Part shown: piece after piece, positions 14,385-23,179 of the stretch
Numbering within the stretch: the stretch's first letter is position 1
How the letters are laid out: every line of letters begins with the position of its first letter
Origin: Bacillota bacterium
GTDB taxonomy: Bacteria; Bacillota; Clostridia; Oscillospirales; Oscillospiraceae
DNA length: 64,000 bases
Assembly (NCBI GenBank): GCA_030529825.1
Contig: JAUMWD010000009.1
Span: forward strand, 1-64,000
Reading direction: 5' to 3'
Made by a program: the position numbers and the translations under genes
The notes under the pieces: model-generated
The model's database searches: none
Seen by the model: only the letters and a program-made list of their open reading frames with translations
Told to the model about the DNA's origin: nothing

Positions 14385-16040
14385 TTACTCCGCTTTAATA
14401 AGGCGGTCAAATCGGGCCAGCATTGTTGCGCACTGGGCGCGGGTTGCATCTCCTTGCGGAACAAGCTTTACTGCGGTTTTGCCGTTTACTATGCCGTTTG
14501 CCACTGCCCAGCGCATGGCCGGCTTTGCAAATTCGGAAACGCTGCCTCTGTCAACAAATTTCAGCAGAGCAAGCGAATTCTTATCTGCGGGATCTGCATA
14601 ACCGTTCAGGCAGGCATATCTGTAAATCATTGTTGTAAGCTGCTCGCGGGTGATAAGCTGGTCTGGCTTGAAGGTATTATCGCTGTAGCCTTGAATTACA
14701 CCTGTGTTGTATGCCCAGATGACAGCATCCGTGCAATATCTGCCGGCGGCAAGATCCTTAAAGGGATGGCTCATGCCGCTGACATCAGGTGAACCTGCCA
14801 TACGGTAAAGCACAGTTGCGACCATGCCGCGAGTCATTGTTGCATTGGGATCAAATGCTGTTTCGGTGACACCCTTCATTAAGCCGTTTTCATAGCAGTA
14901 CAGCACATCGTCAAAGCACCAGTCACCTGCCTTGACATCTTCAAACGGAAGAGTCTTGGGAATCACATTGAGAATCTGCTGTGCCATGTACTGATGGCCT
15001 GCAATTGTGGGATGTACCTTCAGAGTGAAGTACTGCCAGAAGAGAGGATCATCATAGCTCTGATAATAGGTTTCGGTCTCGGTTACATCCGCATAGTGGC
15101 AGTTATTATATTTGCTCTGATAGTTTTTGAGCAAATTATTCATCTTATTAACAATGCCGTTTGCAATGAAGCTTATATCGGTATCGTTTTCAGAATTAAA
15201 GCGAACATAGCGGAGAGGATTGAAAACGCCTACATTGATGACAACAGCATCGGGGTTGAGCTCGTAAATCTTCTCCATGATGGCATTGTAGTTTTCTTCA
15301 TACTGATTATATGTGGTATTCAATGTATCAAGGAGTACGCTCAAGAGATCGGCAATCTTTCCCATGCTCTGGTATGTATCAACGAGCTTTCCGAAGGCAA
15401 CACCCAGATTGCCGGTGCTTTCGAAGTATGCCTTGATTTCGTTAAGGGTGGGGTCAGATGTATCTGCGGTCAGCTGCTTGAGAACAACACCGAAGGTGAA
15501 GGAGAACACATCGTTTGAGCCTATGTTTATTGAAATAACATCAGCTTCCTTAATTTTTTCGGGGTAGTTAATATATGCATTGAAAGCATCAAGATCCTCA
15601 AGGGTAAAGCCGTTGGCATCAACATCAAAGTATGTATTATCCCAGGAGCAGGTTTCGTCATAGTCATTGAAAACGCCTTCAAGCCAGTATCTGAGCTCAA
15701 CGCCGCGCATACCGCTTCTTGCACACTGGAGGAGCTCAGCTCCCAGTGCGTCTGCAACAAGTGTGTGGTATGCCTTGGGTACTACTGCATAGTTATGACC
15801 GAGGTAGATATATGCTTCGCTGTAAACATATGCATAGTTTTCGGAATTCTGGTCAAAGTAGGTTTCGCTGCCGTCCTTGGTCAGAGCGCAGCCTGCGGCT
15901 ATGCTGTCACCAATGCACATATATTTTTCGTAATCATAGCTGCTGCTCTTTTCATTGTCTGCAAAGGCAATGGCTCCCATGCTTGCCAGCATCACTATTG
16001 CCAGCACCAGACATAAAATGCTTTTTACTGTTCTCCTCAT
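14385..16040 (-). CDS. Secreted SGNH/GDSL hydrolase with three S-layer homology domains
   Basis: 551 aa. Signal peptide 1-28 (cleavage near AFA-DN). Residues 38-360 form an SGNH esterase domain: block I CIGDSIAAG (Ser), block III INIGSNDVF (Asn), block V HPTIAGHQY (His). Three SLH domains follow at about 366-420, 426-482 and 494-548, each with the TRxxxxxxxxR-type end (MTRGMVATVLYR, ITREQLTTMIYR, ATRAQCATMLAR). SLH triplets bind pyruvylated secondary wall polymer, so the enzyme should sit on the cell surface; its ester substrate (glycan, lipid) is unknown. AGGAG lies 9 nt before the ATG. Only 26 bp after the ligase stop, so it may be cotranscribed with it. Confidence 0.93.
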   Translation of the reverse strand: MRRTVKSILCLVLAIVMLASMGAIAFADNEKSSSYDYEKYMCIGDSIAAGCALTKDGSETYFDQNSENYAYVYSEAYIYLGHNYAVVPKAYHTLVADALGAELLQCARSGMRGVELRYWLEGVFNDYDETCSWDNTYFDVDANGFTLEDLDAFNAYINYPEKIKEADVISINIGSNDVFSFTFGVVLKQLTADTSDPTLNEIKAYFESTGNLGVAFGKLVDTYQSMGKIADLLSVLLDTLNTTYNQYEENYNAIMEKIYELNPDAVVINVGVFNPLRYVRFNSENDTDISFIANGIVNKMNNLLKNYQSKYNNCHYADVTETETYYQSYDDPLFWQYFTLKVHPTIAGHQYMAQQILNVIPKTLPFEDVKAGDWCFDDVLYCYENGLMKGVTETAFDPNATMTRGMVATVLYRMAGSPDVSGMSHPFKDLAAGRYCTDAVIWAYNTGVIQGYSDNTFKPDQLITREQLTTMIYRYACLNGYADPADKNSLALLKFVDRGSVSEFAKPAMRWAVANGIVNGKTAVKLVPQGDATRAQCATMLARFDRLIKAE

Positions 16041-16066
16041 TTTATGAATCTCCTTTTCATCAGTGT

Positions 16067-17806
16067 TTATGCTGTTTGATTTTTCTCAAAATCATCCGCA
16101 AGCTTCTTGTAGTCAATCTTGCCCATGCCTGCATGGGGCATTTCGGCAACAAATTCCATAAACTGAGGTCTTGCGCGTTCCTCTGCATCATTGTCAAGCA
16201 TTGCGTAAAGCTCTTCCCTCGCTGCGGTACTGTCAGCACCGGGCTTAAGCTGAATTACCGCCAAAGCATGCATTCCCTGGGCATGCTCATTGTCCTTAAC
16301 ACCCACAACAGCGCAGCTTAAAACATCCTTATGCTTTCCGATAATGCCCTCAAGTTGAACCGGGAAAATTTTATGACCGTCAAATCGGGTAATCATTCGC
16401 TTTATGCGGCCCTTAATAAACAAATAGCCGTCTTCATCAATGCTCCCCAAATCGCCGGAGTGAATCCACACCCTGCCGTCGGTATGCTTAATCAGGACTT
16501 TTTCCGTTTCCTTCGGATTATCGAAATACCCCAGCATAACCGTTGGGCCCGTGATGCAGATTTCTCCCTCTTCTCCGTAATCAAGCTCTTCCGTTGTGCC
16601 CGGCTTGAAAATACCGATTGTTGTCGTCAGAAGCGGATAACCCACGCTGAGGCTCTTGAAATTTCCGTTGCAGCAGCAGGAAACGGCTGATGATGCTTCG
16701 CTCATGCCGTAGCCCTGTGACAGCGGGTATTTACAGCCGTGGTCTGCAAGGAAATTATTAAGCTTGCTTTCAAGACCTGCATTCATGGTGTCACCACCGC
16801 TGCCGGCAGTCCGGAAAAAGCTCAAGTCAAAGCCCTTGCTCATTTCCTTGCTGTGCATCAGCTTTTCGTAATGCGCCGGCACAAGCAGAGTATGGGATGG
16901 CTTATATTTTTTTATGTAGTGTCCCACTTTGTCGGAATCGAACTTGGGTATCATTATAAGCTCAAGTCCAAGACTGAAAGGCATATGAAGGCTTGCCACA
17001 ATTCCGTAAGAGGAAAAGGCGGGCAAAATATCCATAAAGCGATGGCTTCTCGTATAGCTCACACCGCAGTATCTAAAGTCAACCGCAATGGCATTGAAGC
17101 CGTCGTTTGAAATCATAACTCCCTTGGGCGCTCCGGTTGTTCCGCCCGTGAGGGTAATTGCGGCAAGGTCATTTTCGCCGTATGCCGCCGTTTCCGTTTC
17201 CTTGCCCTTTCCCAAACTCAAAAAGCGTTTCCAATCAATAATGCTATCGGAGTAGGGAATTTGCGGTGCGGGCATTTTGATGCGCTTCAGAGTTCGTGTT
17301 AAAAACGGCATATAGTTATCAGCGGAGATAATAACAACCGTTTCCAGGCATTCAAGCTCCTCAAGCATACATGAAACATGGTCAAACGCTATATCAAGCA
17401 GCATAAGCACCCTTGCTCCGGAGCTTATCATAAACTGCTTAATCTCCACAACACTTCTTCTGGGATCAAGCGCCAACATCGAGGCGCCGATTTTATTCAG
17501 GCCGTATAGTGCCATTGCCATTTCCGGAATGGTTGCTGAGCAGCAGGCAACAATGTCTCCTTTTTTGATTCCAAGCTGCGCAAAGGATGCCGCGCAGTTA
17601 TCCGCTGTTGCAATAAGCTCGCCGTAGCTGATTTTATTATCGAAATAGTTTATTGCCGTATTCTGCTCAAACCCCTCATTGTTTTCACGCATATAGCTGT
17701 AAATCGTCTTTTCAGGCAGAGCAGACTTCTTTGCTTCCTCGCTGTAAAACTGAAGCCAGGGCTTCTGCTGCGATGGCTTTAGTTTTTGCGTAACTGTTTC
17801 ATTCAT
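16067..17806 (-). CDS. AMP-dependent acyl-CoA synthetase/ligase family protein
   Basis: 579 aa adenylate-forming enzyme. Start ATG at 17806 has GGAG 6 nt upstream and lies downstream of a consensus promoter; the longer frame to 17890 would begin in the -35 box. Motifs: A3 phosphate loop ITLTGGTTGAPKG (Gly replaces the usual Ser), A5 QGYGMSEASS, A7 HSGDLGSIDEDGY, A8 GRIKRMITRFDGHKIFP, A10 Lys in GMGKIDYK. Hydrophobic N-terminal binding region fits a fatty or aromatic acid, but the acid cannot be named, and it may load a carrier protein instead of CoA. It is divergent from a TetR regulator with shared palindromes, which probably controls it. Confidence 0.9.
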   Translation of the reverse strand: MNETVTQKLKPSQQKPWLQFYSEEAKKSALPEKTIYSYMRENNEGFEQNTAINYFDNKISYGELIATADNCAASFAQLGIKKGDIVACCSATIPEMAMALYGLNKIGASMLALDPRRSVVEIKQFMISSGARVLMLLDIAFDHVSCMLEELECLETVVIISADNYMPFLTRTLKRIKMPAPQIPYSDSIIDWKRFLSLGKGKETETAAYGENDLAAITLTGGTTGAPKGVMISNDGFNAIAVDFRYCGVSYTRSHRFMDILPAFSSYGIVASLHMPFSLGLELIMIPKFDSDKVGHYIKKYKPSHTLLVPAHYEKLMHSKEMSKGFDLSFFRTAGSGGDTMNAGLESKLNNFLADHGCKYPLSQGYGMSEASSAVSCCCNGNFKSLSVGYPLLTTTIGIFKPGTTEELDYGEEGEICITGPTVMLGYFDNPKETEKVLIKHTDGRVWIHSGDLGSIDEDGYLFIKGRIKRMITRFDGHKIFPVQLEGIIGKHKDVLSCAVVGVKDNEHAQGMHALAVIQLKPGADSTAAREELYAMLDNDAEERARPQFMEFVAEMPHAGMGKIDYKKLADDFEKNQTA

Positions 17807-17858
17807 AAGTAACTCCAATCTCATGGTGAAGCTATACCATTTAGGGGATTTCTGTATA

Positions 17859-17887
17859 ATCATATACTTCTTCCGCGAATATGTCAA
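17859..17887 (-). promoter_or_regulatory. Promoter of the acyl-CoA ligase gene
   Basis: On the minus strand: TTGACA (17882-17887), 17-bp spacer, TATGAT (17859-17864), about 53 nt from the start codon. Confidence 0.78.
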
Positions 17888-17917
17888 CATACTATTTATA
17901 CATTTGCCGTGCGTTAT

Positions 17918-17931
17918 GTATATTTATATAC
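17918..17931. promoter_or_regulatory. Operator-like palindrome 1
   Basis: GTATATTTATATAC, arms GTATA/TATAC, 31 bp upstream of the ligase -35. One of three GTATA-type palindromes in the ligase/TetR spacer. Confidence 0.45.
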
Positions 17932-18029
17932 TTTTACACAAAATTAGTTGTCAAACTTGTAACATTTCAATAATTTGAACTTCTTAATTCGGCAAAGTAT
18001 ACAAAAATTTGAAAAAATCATTAACACTC

Positions 18030-18058
18030 TTGAAATTAGTTGAATGTAAGTATAAAAT
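18030..18058 (+). promoter_or_regulatory. Promoter of the TetR-type regulator
   Basis: TTGAAA (18030-18035), 17-bp spacer, TAAAAT (18053-18058). Confidence 0.65.
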
Positions 18059-18063
18059 TATAC
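18050..18063. promoter_or_regulatory. Operator-like palindrome 2 over the tetR -10
   Basis: GTATAAAATTATAC, perfect arms GTATAA/TTATAC, covering the -10 of the regulator's own promoter, the expected place for autorepression. Confidence 0.5.
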
Positions 18064-18076
18064 AAAAATATTAAAT

Positions 18077-18086
18077 TTGTATACAA
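18077..18086. promoter_or_regulatory. Operator-like palindrome 3
   Basis: TTGTATACAA, a perfect 10-bp palindrome in the early transcribed region of the regulator gene, with the same GTATAC core; a further GTATAC occurs at 17997-18002. Confidence 0.45.
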
Positions 18087-18122
18087 TGATCGGAGTGTTC
18101 AGATTTGGCAGGTGGCAACAGA

Positions 18123-18686
18123 ATGGTTGAAAAATCAAAGAAGGCAATAAAAGATGCCCTTCTCGAAATAATGTACGAAAAGGACTTTAATGACATAACC
18201 GTCAGTGAGCTTCTTAAAAAGGCAAATATCAGCCGCGGCACCTTCTACGCCCATTTTAAAAATCTCGAGGATGTCAAGCAGGCTCTGATTTATGATCTTT
18301 ATGTCCATGCTGACTATATATTCGGCGACTACAGCGCAAGTGCGCTGTCCCGTGATCCCTCACCGGTTATGCTGATGGCGGCGGAAATGATGTACGCCAG
18401 CCGTGACCCCTCAAAGCGCCTCTTCAAGTTCGTAACCGTATATGATCTGGGTATAATGCTCAAGGACTGGCTTGCAAAGTTCATCCTCGATGACGAAAAG
18501 CTTGTTGAAAATCTCGGCGGTTATGACCTTGCTCGCGTCTACGCCCACTTCATTTCCGGCGGTATCACTCACGCCTACAATATGTGGATTCAGGATGATT
18601 GCCCTGTCCCTCCCGATGTGTTCGCAGCAAGCTGTCAGAGCATCCTTCTGGGCGGCATCAATGCAGTAAGCGCAGATAAAGATTAA
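18123..18686 (+). CDS. TetR/AcrR family transcriptional regulator
   Basis: 187 aa. N-terminal helix-turn-helix: KSKKAIKDALLEIM, ITVSELLKKANISRGTFYAHF, with the usual recognition helix and Phe-Lys-Asn-Leu-Glu-Asp following. The C-terminal domain is helical with no family-specific ligand clue, ending in the FAASCQSILLGGINAV type seen in C-terminal TetR_C domains of Firmicutes. ATG at 18123 follows AGGTG by 7 nt; a TTG at 18105 with CGGAG upstream would add six residues and cannot be excluded. Divergent from the acyl-CoA ligase gene; likely repressor of both, with the acid or its CoA ester as ligand (inference). Confidence 0.9.
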   Translation: MVEKSKKAIKDALLEIMYEKDFNDITVSELLKKANISRGTFYAHFKNLEDVKQALIYDLYVHADYIFGDYSASALSRDPSPVMLMAAEMMYASRDPSKRLFKFVTVYDLGIMLKDWLAKFILDDEKLVENLGGYDLARVYAHFISGGITHAYNMWIQDDCPVPPDVFAASCQSILLGGINAVSADKD

Positions 18687-18696
18687 ATCAAATAAT

Positions 18697-18725
18697 AAAA
18701 GCAGGTGTTAAACACCTGCTTTTTT
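18697..18725. terminator. Bidirectional terminator between tetR and pfk
   Basis: 12-bp perfect stem, 18697-18708 with 18712-18723, 3-nt loop, T run on the plus side and A-rich sequence before it. Confidence 0.83.
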
Positions 18726-18735
18726 ATTTGATTAT

Positions 18736-19821
18736 TCAATCTCCGAAGGATACTCCTATGTCTCTGGCAACCCGTATGAGAGGGTGGTCGGTGGGTAGGA
18801 ATTTCGTTTTGCTGGCAGCTTCCTCCAAGGGGATGGAAACAATAGCTCCGTCCTGGATTGCTACCATGCGGCCGTACTGTCTGTTCACAATGAGCTCTGC
18901 CGCCGCCGTTCCGAATTGCGTTGCCAGAACGCGGTCGTAGGGGCAAGGAGGACCGCCGCGCTGATAATGGCCGGGAATCGTAACACGTGCTTCCTGGCCC
19001 GTTGCCTTCTCAATTTGAGCTGCAATCTCATAGGATATTGTGGAGTGTCCCGCGTCTTCCCTCTTCTTACGGCTTTCCTCTTCACTTAAGACCCGATCAT
19101 TAATGCTCTTTGCTCCCTCGGCAACCGCAATTATGGTGAAGCTCTTTCCGTTCTTTTTGCGCTGTTCAACCGCATTGATTACCTTGTTAATATCGTAGGG
19201 TATCTCGGGCAGCAGAATAACATCTGCGCCGCTGCCGATTCCTGCGTGCAGCGTGAGCCAACCTGCATCGCGCCCCATTAGCTCCACAAGGAATACTCGG
19301 CTGTGAGAGCTTGCGGTGGAGTGAATATAGTCAATGACATTTGTCGCTATATCAACAGCACTCTGGAAGCCGAAGGTAGTGTCCGTACCCCAAATATCAT
19401 TATCAATGGTTTTGGGCAGAGTTACAACGTTCATTCCTGCATCCATAAGGAGCTTTGCGCTCTTCTGAGTGCCGTTGCCGCCGAGAATAACAAGGCAGTC
19501 AAGGTTAAGGCGGTTGTAGGTGTCCTTCATGGCAGGAATAAGACTATTGCCTTCTTCGTCAACAATATCCTTTCCGGGAATATATCTCTGGCGTGAGGTA
19601 CCGAGAATGGTTCCGCCTTGGGTAAGAATTCCCGCAAAGTCGCCGGGTTGCATGAATTTATAGTCACCGTCAATAAGGCCTCGGTATCCGTCGAACATTC
19701 CGAAAACCTCAAGATTCTCTATATGGTTGTAAAGCGCTTTTCCTATACCGCGCATGGCGGCATTCAGTCCCTGACAGTCGCCGCCGGAGGTTATCAGGGC
19801 AACACGAGTCATTTTTTTCAA
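18736..19821 (-). CDS. pfkA: 6-phosphofructokinase
   Basis: 361 aa glycolytic enzyme. TTG at 19821 is preferred as start (GGGAG 5 nt upstream); ATG at 19812 or 19842 are alternatives. Motifs: ITSGGDCQGLNAAMRG, GTSRQR, GGNGT, LPKTIDNDI, FGFQSAVD, ELMGRDAGW, YQRGGPPCPYDR. At the two phosphoryl-donor positions (104 and 124 in E. coli numbering) it has Gly and Lys, the combination of the group III enzymes: Gly104 favours ATP, while Lys124 is shared with pyrophosphate-dependent forms. Asn replaces the Asp of GGDGS. Donor preference is best left open, with ATP more likely. Monocistronic; TTGACT upstream at 19879-19884 may be its -35. Confidence 0.93.
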   Translation of the reverse strand: MKKMTRVALITSGGDCQGLNAAMRGIGKALYNHIENLEVFGMFDGYRGLIDGDYKFMQPGDFAGILTQGGTILGTSRQRYIPGKDIVDEEGNSLIPAMKDTYNRLNLDCLVILGGNGTQKSAKLLMDAGMNVVTLPKTIDNDIWGTDTTFGFQSAVDIATNVIDYIHSTASSHSRVFLVELMGRDAGWLTLHAGIGSGADVILLPEIPYDINKVINAVEQRKKNGKSFTIIAVAEGAKSINDRVLSEEESRKKREDAGHSTISYEIAAQIEKATGQEARVTIPGHYQRGGPPCPYDRVLATQFGTAAAELIVNRQYGRMVAIQDGAIVSIPLEEAASKTKFLPTDHPLIRVARDIGVSFGD

Positions 19822-19972
19822 AAAAGCTCCCTCATTTCGCATTTAGTCTGTTGATATTATTATTCCAATTTGCATAAAAGTCAATCGGCATAGTGTACGA
19901 AAATCGGCAGTTTAACTGTTTTAAGAGCAGCATCGCCGCTTGTTTATAATTAGACATTTATTCTCTATTTGC

Positions 19973-20001
19973 TTGACTTCAAAAAGCATATGGATTAAAA
20001 T
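19973..20001 (+). promoter_or_regulatory. Promoter of the alcohol dehydrogenase gene
   Basis: TTGACT (19973-19978), 17-bp spacer, TAAAAT (19996-20001). Confidence 0.7.
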
Positions 20002-20053
20002 ATTTACACATATATTTCAATATGTTGATAATTTTAGTAAAGGAGCTTTCGTA

Positions 20054-21265
20054 ATGAGTGTATTGGATTTATTGAAAAAGATTTACTACCGCATCTACCA
20101 GTTCATTTTCGACATCGGCGCACGCCTGCTTTATTGGCGTAAGCCCATCACCAGCAACAGCATCAAGGATATCCCCGGTCTGTTCAAGAAGCACAATGTA
20201 CATAAGGTTATGATCGTAACCGGACGCACCGTCGGCAGAACCATCGCACCGGAGATCAAGAAGCTGTTAGATGAAGCAAATATTAACTATGCCCACTTCT
20301 CCGAGGTTGAGGCTAACCCCACCGTCAAGGTTGTCAACGAGATTCAGAAGATGTATCTTGAAGAAGGCTGCGACGGCTTCCTCGCCATCGGCGGCGGCTC
20401 CCCCATGGATGCTGCAAAGGGCGCAGCTGCAAGAGTTGTTCATCCCAACAAGTCCGTTAACAAGATGGCCGGTCTGCTGAAGGTCATGCACAAGATTCCC
20501 ACCTTCATTGCAGTTCCCACCACCTCCGGTACCGGCTCCGAAACCACCATCGCTGCCGTTATCACCGACCAGGAAACCCATCACAAGTACGCAATCATGG
20601 ACCTTTGCCTGGTTCCCAAGTACGCAATTCTCGACCCCGAAATGACCCGCAACCTTCCCCAGAAGCAGACCTCTACCACCGGTATGGATGCCCTCACCCA
20701 CGCACTTGAGGCATATGTTTCCTGGACCTATAACACCAAGGAAACCATCCGTCTTTCCGAGGAAGCCACCGTTGCAATCTTCAAGTATCTCGAGCGCGCA
20801 TACAATGAGCCCAACGATATGGAAGCCCGCGAGGAAATGCTGAAGGCATCCTTCAAGGCAGGCTTTGCATTCACCCGCGCAGGTGTCGGCAATGTCCATG
20901 CAATCGCACACACTCTCGGCGGTCTTTACAACACCCCCCACGGTCTTGCAAACGCAGTTATCCTCCCCATCGTTCTCGAGGACTACGGTGAGAAGGTCTA
21001 CAAGAAGCTGGCACACATGGCTGAGCTCACCGGCGTTATGACCGAGGGCAGCGATGAGCAGAAGGCAAAGGCCTTCATTGCAGAAATCCGTGCAATGAAC
21101 AAGCGCATGAACATCCCCACCGGCTTCACCCATATTGAGGAAAAGGATATTCCCCAGATGGTTGATTGGGCGCTTGCAGAGTGCAACCCCTTCTACCCCG
21201 TTCCCGTGGTTTACACCAAGAAGCATTGCGCCGAGGTTATTCATCGCATTATCAACGAAGCATAA
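20054..21265 (+). CDS. Iron-containing (group III) alcohol dehydrogenase
   Basis: 403 aa NAD(P)H-dependent oxidoreductase. AAGGAG lies before the ATG at 20054; longer upstream frames are not supported. Motifs: GGGSPMDAAKGAA (dinucleotide loop), TTSGTGSE, DALTHALEAYVS and GNVHAIAHTLGGLYNTPHGLANA with the His metal ligands. Relatives include butanol and 1,3-propanediol dehydrogenases; the N-terminal extension before the Rossmann domain (YRIYQFIFDIGARLLYWRKP) is typical of a clostridial subgroup. Strongly biased, C-ending codon use and a good promoter suggest it is abundant, as expected for a fermentation enzyme regenerating NAD(P)+. Confidence 0.93.
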   Translation: MSVLDLLKKIYYRIYQFIFDIGARLLYWRKPITSNSIKDIPGLFKKHNVHKVMIVTGRTVGRTIAPEIKKLLDEANINYAHFSEVEANPTVKVVNEIQKMYLEEGCDGFLAIGGGSPMDAAKGAAARVVHPNKSVNKMAGLLKVMHKIPTFIAVPTTSGTGSETTIAAVITDQETHHKYAIMDLCLVPKYAILDPEMTRNLPQKQTSTTGMDALTHALEAYVSWTYNTKETIRLSEEATVAIFKYLERAYNEPNDMEAREEMLKASFKAGFAFTRAGVGNVHAIAHTLGGLYNTPHGLANAVILPIVLEDYGEKVYKKLAHMAELTGVMTEGSDEQKAKAFIAEIRAMNKRMNIPTGFTHIEEKDIPQMVDWALAECNPFYPVPVVYTKKHCAEVIHRIINEA

Positions 21266-21277
21266 TTTATACATAGC

Positions 21278-21320
21278 AAAAACTCCACTGCGGGGCAACG
21301 CCCCACAGTGGAGTTTTTTA
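21278..21320. terminator. Bidirectional terminator between adh and the kinase gene
   Basis: Outer 13-bp stem 21278-21290 with 21306-21318 and inner GC stem 21292-21296 with 21300-21304, followed by T on the plus side and A on the other. Confidence 0.87.
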
Positions 21321-21324
21321 TTCT

Positions 21325-23118
21325 TCAGAACAAGCCAACCCATACAGTATATTCGACAGTGGCATCGTCAACGGTAATCTTTACCGTACGGTTTCCCAGT
21401 CCCTGAAGGTCTGCTTCAGCCTTGTATTCAGAGGGATCCGTAATAAGCCTTTCCGTTTCATTATCGTAATATACCTTCAGCTCCAAGCCGGTCAAGTCCA
21501 ATGAATCGCCAAGTGAATAACGCTGAACATCAGCCGCTTTTTCAATTACGATTCTTACCGCCTTTGCCTTCTCAACGGTTACTACGCACTCATCATATAC
21601 ATCCATATGATCTTCTACATAAACGCGAATGGTTGCCGTTCCGGTAGAAACGCCTCTGACAACGCCCTTCTCGTCGACGGTTGCAACACCGTTGTTGCTG
21701 CTCTTCCACACAATCTTAACATCCGCATCCTGAGGGAGCTCGGGGATATAGCTTACATCCAGCTTTTCCTCCGTCTCCTCCTTTACGGTTATAGACGGAG
21801 AGCTTAATATCAGAGACATTACCTCGTATGTAGGCTCAACAGTTTCCGTAGGGGCGGAGGTAGGTGCTGTTTCCCGCCTGCCCAAGTCAAACAGCTCGTC
21901 TCCGAAGAAGTAAAATGCCGCCGCAAGAATTGCAATCACAACAAAAATCGCAACCACAACCGCCAAAGCGGTATTTGAGTCTTTCTCTTCTTCGATTTCC
22001 TTCGGTTTTGGTGCCGGCTTCTTCGGTGCTTCCTTCCGCTTGAGCTCGGGGGACACAACATTCTGTTTAGGCTTTGCTGTCAGCTTCTCCGGTTTTTCTT
22101 CCGCTGCAGAGGGCTTTACCGCAGGCTTTACAGGTGTCGCAGAAGGTTTTTTTATGGGAACCACCTCAAGCACCGTGGGCTCATCCTCGGCCACTGCAGG
22201 GCTTTGATACGCTCTTCCCTGCATTGCCATTGTCAGGGCCTTCTTCATCTCTGTGGGGCTCGAAAAGCGGTTTTCGGGCTTAAATGCGCAGGCCTTTACA
22301 ACGACCTGCTTCAAGGCGGGATTTCCGTTTCTGGGTGACGGAATTGCCTCGCCTCTGTATCTGCGCAGATGCGCATCAGCAATCTGCTCGTCTGTGGGCA
22401 GCTGCTGTCCCAAAGGCAGAAACGGACCTCTGCGTTCATTCAGCAGCCAATACAATACCATGCCGAGAGAGTACATATCAACACTCTCATTGTATACCTT
22501 GCCCTTATACACCTCGGGTGCCATATAAGAGTATGTCCCCACCTTATCAAGACTGCCCATAGTGGTGGCTTTGGCAACTCCGAAGTCTCCAAGCTTAAAA
22601 TCGCCGTATTTGCTTACGAAAATATTCTGCGGCTTTATATCCCTGTGGATGATACCGTTTTTCTTGCAGGCCTCAAGCGCACTGCATATATCGGAGCCCA
22701 GCTTCATAACCTCGCTCCCGGTTATGCCGTTTTCATGGACATATTCCGGCAGAGAGGTGAGCATCTCCATGCGGATATAGATATCCCACCCCATGTCATC
22801 CTCATGAGGAATAATCATCTGGTCCTCACAGCTGACAATATTCGGATGGCCCTTCAGCACACCCATGAGGCGATACTCATTACTGATTTCCTCCACCTTT
22901 TCCCGAAGCTTTGCCCTCAAGGCGTACTCCGGCAGGCTTTCCTTCATCTCCTCGTATTCCTTCTTGGTTGAGGGAATGGAAATAACCTTCAGCGCGGTGT
23001 GAAAATCTCCGCCGTATTCATCTTTTTTTCTCAATTCGTATACAGTGCCGGAGCTGCCGCTGCCAATTATGCGAACAGTTTCCCAGCCCGGCAGAGTTAC
23101 CATTTTATTTTCTTCCAT
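21325..23118 (-). CDS. Hanks-type Ser/Thr protein kinase with extracellular Ig-like domains
   Basis: 597 aa; ATG at 23118 has AGGTAG 6 nt upstream. Kinase domain 10-300: GSGSSGTVY loop, Lys44 in ALK, HRD 158-160, KPQN, DFG 178-180, APE 200-202, so it should be active. A basic Pro/Lys-rich linker (about 305-378) leads to one membrane helix (about 383-403). Outside are a Thr/Pro-rich stalk, a Big_2-type Ig domain (about 434-517; VWKSSNNGVATVDEKGVV) and a second beta domain (about 520-597). PknB-type wall kinases usually carry PASTA repeats; these are absent. Possible substrates in the window include the FHA-SEDS system (inference). It lies 61 bp after the ABC permease and may share its transcript. 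Confidence 0.93.
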   Translation of the reverse strand: MEENKMVTLPGWETVRIIGSGSSGTVYELRKKDEYGGDFHTALKVISIPSTKKEYEEMKESLPEYALRAKLREKVEEISNEYRLMGVLKGHPNIVSCEDQMIIPHEDDMGWDIYIRMEMLTSLPEYVHENGITGSEVMKLGSDICSALEACKKNGIIHRDIKPQNIFVSKYGDFKLGDFGVAKATTMGSLDKVGTYSYMAPEVYKGKVYNESVDMYSLGMVLYWLLNERRGPFLPLGQQLPTDEQIADAHLRRYRGEAIPSPRNGNPALKQVVVKACAFKPENRFSSPTEMKKALTMAMQGRAYQSPAVAEDEPTVLEVVPIKKPSATPVKPAVKPSAAEEKPEKLTAKPKQNVVSPELKRKEAPKKPAPKPKEIEEEKDSNTALAVVVAIFVVIAILAAAFYFFGDELFDLGRRETAPTSAPTETVEPTYEVMSLILSSPSITVKEETEEKLDVSYIPELPQDADVKIVWKSSNNGVATVDEKGVVRGVSTGTATIRVYVEDHMDVYDECVVTVEKAKAVRIVIEKAADVQRYSLGDSLDLTGLELKVYYDNETERLITDPSEYKAEADLQGLGNRTVKITVDDATVEYTVWVGLF

Positions 23119-23179
23119 AGTATCTACCTTTAAAAGAAATTCCACATTCAATATAGAGCATTATACAGTAATTGTCAAA

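Noticed and set aside
19940..19957. Rex-like operator upstream of the alcohol dehydrogenase
   Set aside because: Only one half (TTGTTTA) fits; the second half has three mismatches, and it lies upstream of the -35. An AATCGGCA direct repeat at 19883/19902 is also too short to call.
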